Positions 1 to 7,186 of a stretch of 64,000 nucleotides of DNA are shown one piece after another (positions within the stretch are counted from its first letter, which is position 1; each line of letters starts with the position of its first letter). The notes below the pieces were generated by a model that was not told where the DNA came from, ran no database searches, and saw nothing but the letters and a program-made list of their open reading frames with translations. Position numbers and translations under genes: made by a program. Location: positions 1 to 64,000 of the forward strand of contig NZ_JNWO01000029.1 in the NCBI RefSeq assembly GCF_000716435.1, written 5' to 3'. Source of the stretch: Streptomyces xylophagus. GTDB lineage: Bacteria; Actinomycetota; Actinomycetes; Streptomycetales; Streptomycetaceae.

Positions 1-300
1 GTCTTGCGTTTCCGACTCTATCAGACCGTTTCCGGTTCCGATTTCCTCGGTGCTTTCCAGGTTTCCGCTTCCGCGTTTCCCTTTCCGGCGGTTCCGACTC
101 TACCAGACCCTTTCGGGCCTGACTCCCAGTCAGAGTGGGCTGCCTTCCCGGCCCTTGGGCCGTTCCGACGTTTCAAACCTTAGCGGATCCGCTCTGCAGC
201 TCCTAATCGGGCTACCGAACCGTCGTACCCAAATCGAATTGAATTCGGGCACGCCGAAATCAATCCCGTTGGGAGATCGCGCTGATGGTTTGGGGTGCCG
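1..300 (-). promoter_or_regulatory. rRNA operon leader and multi-promoter region
   Basis: Read on the minus strand, this stretch resembles the leader in front of Streptomyces 16S rRNA genes. It carries the characteristic TCTGATAGAGTCGGAAACG phrase near the left edge and a related TCTGGTAGAGTCGGAA phrase about 82 bases upstream. The two TAGAGT hexamers (15-20 and 97-102) and a TAAGGT (177-182) look like -10 elements of tandem promoters, as known for Streptomyces rrn operons. The stretch has no credible coding frame and is less GC-rich than its neighbours. The 16S gene itself would lie to the left, outside the window. Individual promoters other than the one at 357-385 are tentative. Confidence 0.75.
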
Positions 301-356
301 CTGATGCGGCGGAGGTGCTGCCGGAGAACCGTTACGGCTCGGCGGCAACCCGAAGA

Positions 357-385
357 ACTTTACGGATCGACCGGGGGCGTGTCAA
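357..385 (-). promoter_or_regulatory. Upstream rrn promoter, near-consensus
   Basis: On the minus strand a perfect TTGACA (380-385) is separated by exactly 17 bases from TAAAGT (357-362). This is a near-consensus housekeeping-sigma promoter of the kind found furthest upstream in Streptomyces rrn operons. It faces left, toward the leader, and lies back to back with the end of the MarR gene. Confidence 0.75.
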
Positions 386-415
386 GCACCCTCTGTCAAG
401 ATCTTTTATTCGAGC

Positions 416-964
416 TCAGTCCAGGTCGCTGAGACGCCCGCCGGCGTCCGGCTGGGCGTGTTCCACCCTGCGCAGCAGGCGGGTGAGGACCTCGCCGAGA
501 GCGGTGCGCTCCTCCGGTGACAGGTCCTGGAGGAGTTCGCCCTCGAAGACCGTCGCCATGCGCATCGCCTCCAGCCACTTGCCGCGGCCCTCGGGCGTCA
601 GCTCCACGATCACGCGGACGCGGTTGGACTCGTCCCGTTCTCTGGTGACCAGGCCCTCGGCGACCATGCGGTCGATCCGGTGGGTCATCGCGGCCGGCGT
701 GAGGCCGAGGCGCTTGGCGAGGTCGCTCGGGCCCATCCGGTAGGGGGCGCCGGAGAGGACGAGGGCCTTGAGGACCTCCCAGTCGGCGCTGCTGATGCCG
801 AGGTTCGCGGTCTGACGGCCGTAGGCGACGTTCATACGACGGTTGAGCCGGCCCAGGGCCGAGACGATCTTCTCGACCTGGGGGTCGAGGTCCCGGAACT
901 CGCGCTGGTAGGCGGCGATCTGTTCGTCGAGCGTCGGCTCCGGGACGCCGCTGGTGTCGGCCAT
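416..964 (-). CDS. MarR-family transcriptional regulator
   Basis: A 182-residue protein of MarR type. The winged helix-turn-helix spans roughly residues 55-130: a helix with LAKRLGLTPAAMTHRIDRM as recognition region, then the wing with the typical DESNRVRVIVELTPEG pattern. The flanking N- and C-terminal helices would form the dimer interface. The gene is divergent from the MFS exporter at 1063 across about 100 bases that contain an inverted repeat. This is the classic arrangement of a MarR repressor controlling itself and an efflux pump. The inducing ligand cannot be predicted. The gene ends close to the rrn promoter, which points the same way on the same strand. Confidence 0.9.
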   Translation of the reverse strand: MADTSGVPEPTLDEQIAAYQREFRDLDPQVEKIVSALGRLNRRMNVAYGRQTANLGISSADWEVLKALVLSGAPYRMGPSDLAKRLGLTPAAMTHRIDRMVAEGLVTRERDESNRVRVIVELTPEGRGKWLEAMRMATVFEGELLQDLSPEERTALGEVLTRLLRRVEHAQPDAGGRLSDLD

Positions 965-1005
965 GCGCGCAGTATGGCACGGGCTTCCTTTGCCTTGAAG
1001 TCCTT

Positions 1006-1017
1006 GAGTATGTACTC
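1006..1017. promoter_or_regulatory. Candidate MarR operator (inverted repeat)
   Basis: The perfect palindrome GAGTA-TG-TACTC lies midway between the divergent marR and MFS starts, within a locally AT-richer stretch. Weak symmetry extends outward (AAG ... CTT). MarR proteins usually bind 16-20 bp palindromes overlapping such divergent promoters, so this is the best candidate in the gap. Confidence 0.5.
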
Positions 1018-1062
1018 TTTAGCTTCTAAGTCTTCAGATCTAACTAGTTGATTGAGGTGACC

Positions 1063-2346
1063 GTGACCAGGGCGATGGGCGCAGCGATGCGCCGGATCCA
1101 CGTGGGAAACGCACTCAGCGCGTTCGGGCTCGGCTTCACCGTCCCGTACCTGTACGTCTATGTGGCGCAGGTGCGGGGCCTTGGAGCCATGACGGCGGGT
1201 CTCGTGCTCGCCGTCTTCGCCGTGGCCGCGTTGATCGTGCTGCCGTTCGCCGGGCGGGCCATCGTCCGGCGCGGTCCGCAACCGGTTCTCATCGTCGCCC
1301 TGGTCCTCGCCGCTCTCGGGTCCATGAGCCTGGGGCTCGCGGGCAGTGCGACGGCGGTGCTGCTGTCGGCCGCCGCGCTCGGGGCCGGGCAGGCCGTGAT
1401 GCAGCCGGCGCTCGCCACGATGATCGTGGACTGCTCTACGGCCGAGACGCGGTCGCGTGCCTTTGCGATGCAGTTCTTTCTGCAGAACCTCGGGCTCGGG
1501 GTCGGCGGGCTCATCGGCGGTCATCTGGTCGACACGACCAGCGCCGCCTCCTTCACGCTGCTCTTCGGGATCGAGTCGGTGATGTTCCTGGTGCTCGCCG
1601 GGGTCGTCGCGACCGTGCGGATGCCGCATTCGCCGAGCATCGGTGCCGCTCCTTCGCAGTCCGCCAAGGGTGCCTGGAAGCAGCTGCTCGGCAACCGCGC
1701 CATGGTGCAGCTGAGCGTGCTCGGCTTCGTGCTGTTCTTCGCCTGCTACGGGCAGTTCGAGTCCGGGTTGAGTGCGTACGGGGTCGAGGCCGCCGGTATC
1801 TCGACGTCCGCGCTCGGGACGGCGCTGGCCGCGAACACCGCGATGATCGTGGTCGCGCAGTTCGCCGTGCTGAAGTTCGTCGAGCGGCGTCGGCGCTCGC
1901 GCGTGATCGCGGCCGTAGGAATGATCTGGGCGCTGGCCTGGGTCACCGCCGGGTTCGCGGGGCTCGGGCACGGGAGTCAGGAGATGGCCACGGCCGCCTT
2001 CGTGTCGACGTACGCGCTGTTCGGGCTCGGTGAGGCGATGCTGTCGCCGACCGTCGCTCCGCTGGTCGCCGATCTGGCGCCGGAGGGGATGGCCGGGCAG
2101 TACAACTCGGCCTTCGCCCTGGTGAAGCAGCTCGCGCTGGCCCTCGGGCCCGCGGTGGGCGGGCCGCTCGGGGCCTCGCTGCCCGGCCCGTACGTCGTGA
2201 CGTTCTTCTTGTTCTCGCTGGGGATCAGCGTGCTCGCCGTGCGGCTGGGGCGGCAGTTGACCGCCGTACAGGATCAGCCGTGGCGGGCGAAGGGGAGTCG
2301 GGTTGTCGCCCGGGGCAGTGTCGAGCCTGTGGGTGTGGAGGCGTAG
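1063..2346 (+). CDS. MFS transporter, probable drug efflux
   Basis: A membrane protein of 427 residues from the GTG chosen here. GAGG at 1054-1057 sits five bases upstream of it; a TTG at 1048 lies in the same frame but has no ribosome site. The hydrophobic segments fit twelve transmembrane helices in two halves. A Gly-rich helix (ALGAGQAVMQPALATMI) and the loop after helix 2 (GRAIVRRGPQPV) are typical of MFS drug:H+ antiporters. It is divergent from a MarR regulator that probably represses it. Its stop codon is one base from that of the convergent phosphatase gene. The substrate is unknown. Confidence 0.85.
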   Translation: MTRAMGAAMRRIHVGNALSAFGLGFTVPYLYVYVAQVRGLGAMTAGLVLAVFAVAALIVLPFAGRAIVRRGPQPVLIVALVLAALGSMSLGLAGSATAVLLSAAALGAGQAVMQPALATMIVDCSTAETRSRAFAMQFFLQNLGLGVGGLIGGHLVDTTSAASFTLLFGIESVMFLVLAGVVATVRMPHSPSIGAAPSQSAKGAWKQLLGNRAMVQLSVLGFVLFFACYGQFESGLSAYGVEAAGISTSALGTALAANTAMIVVAQFAVLKFVERRRRSRVIAAVGMIWALAWVTAGFAGLGHGSQEMATAAFVSTYALFGLGEAMLSPTVAPLVADLAPEGMAGQYNSAFALVKQLALALGPAVGGPLGASLPGPYVVTFFLFSLGISVLAVRLGRQLTAVQDQPWRAKGSRVVARGSVEPVGVEA

Positions 2347-2347
2347 G

Positions 2348-4006
2348 TCATACCTGGGCCGTCTTCGGGAGTACGAACTCGCACCAGACCGCCTTGCCGC
2401 CGCCCGGTGTGCGGCGGGAGCCCCAGTTCGAGGCGATGGTGGCGACGATCGCGATGCCTCGGCCGGACTCGTCTGCCGGTTCCGCGCGGCGGCGGCGTGG
2501 GAGGTGGTCGTCGCCGTCCGTCACCTCGACGATGAGGCGGCGGTCGGTGCGGCGGAGGCGTAGGCGCATGGGCGGGGTGCCGTGCTGGAGGCTGTTGGCG
2601 ACGAGTTCGCTGGCGGCCAGGACGCCCAGGTCGTGGAGTTCGGTGGGGAAGCGCCAGCTGGTGAGGACGCCGGAGGCGAACGCACGCGCGCGTGGGGCCG
2701 CTTCGACTCCGCCGAGGAGCTCCAGGGCCGCGTTGCGGAAGAGTTCGCCGTGCGGGCCGGAGCGGGCCGGGTGCTGGATGACCAGAACGGCCACGTCGTC
2801 GTCGTGGTCCGCGGTGACGCCAAGGGAGCGGACCAGGCGGTCGCAGACCACCTGGGGGGTGCCGGTGGCGCCGGCCAGGGCGCGCTCCAGGGAGGCGATT
2901 CCCTCGTCCAGATCCTCGTCCCTGCGCTCCACCAGGCCGTCCGTGTAGAGGACCGCCGTAGAACCGGGGCTGAGCGGGATCGAGCCCGAGGAGTGGATCC
3001 AGCCGCCGGTGCCGAGCGGCGGGCCGGTGGGTTCGTCGGCGCGCTGGACCGCTCCGCTCTCGTCGCGGACGAGGATCGGGAGGTGGCCCGCCGAGGCGTA
3101 CACCAGGCGGCCCTCGTTCGGGTCGAAGATGGCGTACACGCAGGTGGCGATCTGGTTGGCGTCGATCTCCGTGGCGAGGCCGTCCAGGAGCTGGAGTACC
3201 TCGTGCGGGGGCAGGTCGAGGCGGGCGTACGCGCGGACCGCCGTGCGGAGTTGGCCCATGACCGCCGCCGCCCGCACGCCTCGGCCCATGACGTCGCCGA
3301 TGACCAGGGCGGTGCGGCCGCCGCCGAGGGTGATCACGTCGTACCAGTCGCCGCCGACCGCCGCCTCGGTGCCGCCGGGCTGGTAGGTCGCGGCGATGCG
3401 GAGGTCGTCGGGCTCTTCGAGTTCCTGGGGGAGGAGAGAGCGCTGGAGTGTGACGGCTGTTTCGCGCTGGCGGCGTTCGCTGGCGCGCAGGCGTTCGGCG
3501 GCCTCGGCGTGGTCGGTGACGTCGGTGGCGAAGATCAGGACGCCGCCCTCGGCGCTGTCGGCGCTCTTGGCGACCGGGGTGCAGGTGAAGGTGTACGAGC
3601 GGCCGTCGGGGCCCTTGCGGGACTTGAGGGTGCGGGGCTTGCCGCTGCGCAGGACCTGGTCGAGGAGCGGGAGCAGGCCGAGTTCGTCGAGCTCGGGGAG
3701 TGCCTCGCGGGCCGGTGCGCCCAGGGGGCGGGCGCCGAAGGCCGCGGCGTAGGCGTCGTTCACGTACGCGATGCGCTGGTCGGGGCCGTGCACGAGGGCG
3801 ACGAGGGCCGGGACGCGGTCGAGTACCTCGCGGACGGGCAGGTCGTCGACGGCGGGGACGGGCGGTGGCTCGTCGGTGAGCTGCTCGGCGCGGGCCGCGG
3901 GCACGGAACCTTCTCCCCGCCGGTCCGGGGTGACCGTGTGGTCGGTCCGCGCTGCGGCGCGGCGCTGCGTTCCGGGGAGCCGGGCGCTCCAGCGCGTGAA
4001 GTTCAC
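2348..4006 (-). CDS. PAS-PP2C-ATPase protein (RsbU/SpoIIE-type phosphatase)
   Basis: This 552-residue cytosolic signalling protein has three parts. A PAS sensor covers about residues 60-175. A SpoIIE-type PP2C phosphatase covers about 190-400, with LQRSLLPQ at its start, GGDWYD and GDVMGRG metal-site motifs and a YTDGLVERR segment. A GHKL ATPase like anti-sigma kinases ends the protein (about 430-552), with SELVANSLQHG as the N-box and SGRGIAIV as a G-box. Such fusions control partner-switching cascades through anti-sigma factor antagonists. The GTG at 4006 is chosen because AAGGA precedes it by four bases; an upstream in-frame start at 4180 would add low-complexity residues. The gene is convergent with the MFS gene. 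Confidence 0.85.
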   Translation of the reverse strand: MNFTRWSARLPGTQRRAAARTDHTVTPDRRGEGSVPAARAEQLTDEPPPVPAVDDLPVREVLDRVPALVALVHGPDQRIAYVNDAYAAAFGARPLGAPAREALPELDELGLLPLLDQVLRSGKPRTLKSRKGPDGRSYTFTCTPVAKSADSAEGGVLIFATDVTDHAEAAERLRASERRQRETAVTLQRSLLPQELEEPDDLRIAATYQPGGTEAAVGGDWYDVITLGGGRTALVIGDVMGRGVRAAAVMGQLRTAVRAYARLDLPPHEVLQLLDGLATEIDANQIATCVYAIFDPNEGRLVYASAGHLPILVRDESGAVQRADEPTGPPLGTGGWIHSSGSIPLSPGSTAVLYTDGLVERRDEDLDEGIASLERALAGATGTPQVVCDRLVRSLGVTADHDDDVAVLVIQHPARSGPHGELFRNAALELLGGVEAAPRARAFASGVLTSWRFPTELHDLGVLAASELVANSLQHGTPPMRLRLRRTDRRLIVEVTDGDDHLPRRRRAEPADESGRGIAIVATIASNWGSRRTPGGGKAVWCEFVLPKTAQV

Positions 4007-4059
4007 GAATCCTTGCCTCGTGTAGGTGGTGTCGGCCCGCTCCGGACCCTGCCGGGGGT

Positions 4060-4077
4060 CCGGGGGTTGGCCCCCGG
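4060..4077. terminator. GC-rich hairpin between ndh and the phosphatase gene
   Basis: A perfect 7-bp stem (CCGGGGG / CCCCCGG) with loop TTGG follows the ndh stop on the minus strand. A second hairpin, GGACCC...GGGTCC, sits just before it. There is no T-run. Such paired GC hairpins are common after Streptomyces genes and probably act as terminators or mRNA 3' stabilisers. Confidence 0.4.
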
Positions 4078-4221
4078 GGGATGCAGCACAGTGGGGAAAG
4101 CCTCTTGGGTGAGAAGGGCGAGCGCGGGCCCGCCCGAAGTCGTGGACCAGTCTGGCAGTGTGACCGAACCTGGGCGACATTCGTCAGACGCCGGGGCGGT
4201 CGGTGGAGTTCCTCGGTCCGG

Positions 4222-5589
4222 TCAGTTCGACCCCTTCGGGTCGTGTGGAGGCTTTCCACCGGCCGCGAGTTCGAACTCCGCTCGGGGATGTTCGAGCGAA
4301 CCGAGGGAGACGATCTCCCGTTTGAAGAGCCCCGCCAGCGTCCATTCGGCGAGCACACGGGCCTTGCGGTTGAAGGTGGGCACCCTGCTGAGGTGGTAGA
4401 CGCGGTGCATGAACCAGGCAGGGTAGCCCTTCAGCTTGCGTCCGTAGACCTGCGCGACGCCTTTGTGCAGTCCCAGGGAGGCGACCGAGCCGACGTACTT
4501 GTGGGCGTACGTCTGAAGGGGCTCCTCGCGCAGGGAGTGCGCGATGTTGTCGCCGAGGACCTTGGCCTGGCGTACGGCGTGTTGGGCGTTGGGGGCGGTG
4601 TCCGTGCCGGGTGCGGACGCGGTGACATCGGGGACGGCGGCCGCGTCTCCCGCCGCCCACGCGTGCGTGGCGCCCTCGATCGTCAGCTCGGCGGTGCACT
4701 TGAGGCGGCCGTGGGTGGTGAGCGGGAGGTCGGTGGCGGCGAGGACCGGGTGGGGTTTCACGCCGGCCGTCCACACGAGCGTGCGGGTCGGGAAGCGCTG
4801 GCCGTCGCTGATGACGGCGACACGGTCGACGCAGGATTCGAGGCGGGTCTCCAGGAGGACCTGGATGTTGCGTCTGCGGAGCTGGGTGACGGTGTAGGTG
4901 CCCATCTCCTCGCCGACCTCGGGGAGGATGCGGTTCGAGGCCTCTACGAGGATCCACTTCATGTCGTCGACGTCGACGTTGTGGTAGTAGCGCACGGCGT
5001 AACGGGCCATGTCCTCCAGCTCGCCGAGTGCCTCGACGCCGGCGTAACCGCCTCCTACGAAGACGAAGGTCAGGGCCGCGTCGCGGATCGCGGGGTCGCG
5101 GGTGGAGGAGGCGATGTCCATCTGCTCGATGACGTGGTTGCGCAGGCCGATGGCCTCCTCGACGGTCTTGAAGCCGATGCCGTGGTCGGCGAGGCCGGGG
5201 ATCGGGAGGGTGCGCGAGATCGAGCCGGGGGCCAGGACGAGTTCGTCGTACGACAGCTCTTCCGTGCCGGTGCCCTCCTCCTCGGTGGCGAGGGTGCTGA
5301 GGGTCGCGGTGCGCTTGCCGTGGTCGATGGCGGTGGCCTCGCCGATGACGATCCGGCACCGGTCGAGGACGCGGCGCAGGGGGACGACGACGTGGCGGGG
5401 GGAGATCGAACCGGCGGCGGCCTCGGGGAGAAACGGCTGATACGTCATGTAAGGGTCGGGGGAGACGACCGTGATCTCGACCTGCCCTCGCCTGATTTCA
5501 CGTTTCAACTTCTTCTGAAGGCGCAGGGCTGTGTACATCCCGACGTAGCCGCCACCGACAACCAGAATGCGCGCGCGTTCCTTCACCAT
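4222..5589 (-). CDS. ndh: Type II NADH dehydrogenase (NDH-2)
   Basis: A 455-residue FAD-dependent pyridine nucleotide-disulphide oxidoreductase. The FAD-binding Rossmann motif GGGYVG lies at about residues 12-17 and a second, NAD-binding motif (FVFVGGGYAGVEALGEL) near the middle. The C-terminal third has GLHKGVAQVYGRKLKG and a weakly amphipathic helix, as in membrane-attached NDH-2 enzymes that pass electrons from NADH to menaquinone without pumping protons. The ATG at 5589 is chosen because homologous proteins begin just before the Rossmann strand. The frame stays open upstream to 5739, so an earlier start cannot be excluded. It is followed by hairpins, which suggests a single-gene transcript. 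Confidence 0.85.
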   Translation of the reverse strand: MVKERARILVVGGGYVGMYTALRLQKKLKREIRRGQVEITVVSPDPYMTYQPFLPEAAAGSISPRHVVVPLRRVLDRCRIVIGEATAIDHGKRTATLSTLATEEEGTGTEELSYDELVLAPGSISRTLPIPGLADHGIGFKTVEEAIGLRNHVIEQMDIASSTRDPAIRDAALTFVFVGGGYAGVEALGELEDMARYAVRYYHNVDVDDMKWILVEASNRILPEVGEEMGTYTVTQLRRRNIQVLLETRLESCVDRVAVISDGQRFPTRTLVWTAGVKPHPVLAATDLPLTTHGRLKCTAELTIEGATHAWAAGDAAAVPDVTASAPGTDTAPNAQHAVRQAKVLGDNIAHSLREEPLQTYAHKYVGSVASLGLHKGVAQVYGRKLKGYPAWFMHRVYHLSRVPTFNRKARVLAEWTLAGLFKREIVSLGSLEHPRAEFELAAGGKPPHDPKGSN

Positions 5590-5928
5590 CCCATGACGCA
5601 CCCGGCGCTGGAGTTTGTCCACAGCCTCGACAATTTGTGTGACCGGCGGCGGAGGGCGCGCGGGGCCGCCGGAATTGCCGGAGTGCGGGGCAGGTGCGCA
5701 GGTCAGTAGGGGTGATCGGGGTGGTGCCCGACGGCGCAATCGGGACTTATGTGATCCGTACTCCGATCGGGGGGCGCTCCGTGCGGAACCTGCCCCTTCT
5801 GAATTGACCCCCTCTCAACTATGTTCGTGTGTCGACGGGGTGAAGGGGGATGTGCTCAGCGAGTCCGCGAAGAGCGGGGCTCGCGAACCGGGCTTGTCTC
5901 ACGATGCTCCGGCTGCCGATGGCGGGGA

Positions 5929-5944
5929 GTCTCCGGGGGGAGAC
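5929..5944. promoter_or_regulatory. Inverted repeat before the TetR gene
   Basis: GTCTCC-GGGG-GGAGAC lies 22 bases upstream of the TetR start. It could be an autoregulatory operator or a short mRNA hairpin. No supporting second copy was seen. Confidence 0.25.
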
Positions 5945-5966
5945 GTCATTAACCGGGGGAACGTGT

Positions 5967-6740
5967 ATGCATATTCAGGACTCGCATTGGACATCCGCGT
6001 CAGCCGTCGCATCCGGCGGCGCGGTCGGAGCGACGGCGGGAAACGGACGCGGGGACAGTTCGCGTACGACGCCGTTGCGGGTGGACGCACAGCGCAATCT
6101 GGAGCATGTGCTGCGTGCGGCGCGTGAGGTCTTCGGCGAGCTGGGATACGGCGCGCCGATGGAGGACGTGGCGCGGCGCGCGCGGGTCGGTGTCGGCACG
6201 GTGTACCGGCGCTTCCCGAGCAAGGACGTCCTGGTGCGTCGGATAGCCGAGGAGGAGACCTCCCGGCTGACCGACCAGGCGCGTTCGGCGCTCGGCCAGG
6301 AGGACGAGCCGTGGTCGGCGCTGTCGCGCTTCCTGCGGACGTCGGTGGCCTCGGGCGCGGGGCGGCTGCTGCCGCCGCAGGTGCTGCGGGTTGGCGTCGC
6401 CGATGAGGGTGAGGGTGCTGCTCTCCTCGACGAGGCGCGGGTGCCGCAGCAGCGGACACAACCGGGTACGGGTGAACTGCGGCTGGTGCCGGAGGAGTCG
6501 GCGGGGGTCTTGAGCTCCGCGGACTACGACGCCGGGGCGGTGGCGCTGCTGGAGGTCGTGGGGCAGTTGGTGGATCGGGCGCGGGCGGCTGGGCAGTTGC
6601 GGGCGGACGTGTCGGTCTCGGATGTGCTGCTGGTGATTGCCACGGCGGCGCCCTCGTTGCCGGATGCGGCGCAGCAGGCTGCGGCGTCGGCGCGGTTGCT
6701 GGATATTTTGTTGGAGGGGTTGCGGTCGCGGCCTCTGTGA
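5967..6740 (+). CDS. TetR/AcrR-family regulator
   Basis: A 257-residue protein. After about 35 polar, Ser/Gly/Ala-rich residues, the TetR DNA-binding domain appears at about 36-90: a helix with AAREVFGELGYGAPMEDVARRA, then the recognition helix VGVGTVYRRFPSKDVLVRRI. The C-terminal ligand and dimer domain is helical and unremarkable for the family. The ATG at 5967 is preceded by GGGGGA at a suitable distance; an upstream in-frame start at 5850 would add unconserved residues. It is divergent from ndh across about 380 bases and may regulate it, but no target is certain. Confidence 0.8.
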   Translation: MHIQDSHWTSASAVASGGAVGATAGNGRGDSSRTTPLRVDAQRNLEHVLRAAREVFGELGYGAPMEDVARRARVGVGTVYRRFPSKDVLVRRIAEEETSRLTDQARSALGQEDEPWSALSRFLRTSVASGAGRLLPPQVLRVGVADEGEGAALLDEARVPQQRTQPGTGELRLVPEESAGVLSSADYDAGAVALLEVVGQLVDRARAAGQLRADVSVSDVLLVIATAAPSLPDAAQQAAASARLLDILLEGLRSRPL

Positions 6741-6805
6741 GGGGCGGGGGGCGCGGTGACGTGGTCCTTGGCGGATGTGGCACCCGGTGTTGGTGCGGGC
6801 GTCTT

Positions 6806-6874
6806 CTGGGGGCTGCGCCCCCAGACCCCCATCGGCCCTGAAGGGGCCTCGTCCTCAAACGCCGGACGGGCTGA
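6806..6874 (+). repeat. Dispersed 69-bp double-hairpin repeat, copy A
   Basis: This 69-base sequence is identical to 25747-25815. It begins with the hairpin CTGGGGGC-TGC-GCCCCCAG, continues with GGCCCTGAAGGGGCC and ends GCCGGACGGGCTGA; that last phrase recurs at about 6900-6913. The gap from 6741 to 7186 holds this element and otherwise no gene that can be supported. Its place after a stop codon fits a terminator-like, REP-type element. Confidence 0.85.
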
Positions 6875-7186
6875 TTTTGCGGGCCTGTGCCGAAAAGGTG
6901 CCGGACGGGCTGAAAATGCCGGCCCGCAGCCCGTTCGCGGGTGACTCGAATAGGTGACTGTGGGGCGGGGGTGCCGGGCATTTCGGTCACCGTCGCCAAC
7001 TCCCGATCCGGGGGCGAGAGTTGAGCCTTCCCCGGAGGGGTGAACGCTAGTACTGCGTTGCGGGAAGTCCCCACGGATGAGTGGAAGGTCTGTCCGACGG
7101 GGTCCTGAACAAAAGCCAATATGGCACGCTGACCCGGTGTTCGGGACTGGTTGGACTGGCTGGGCAGGCGGCGGGGGCTTTCCGCG

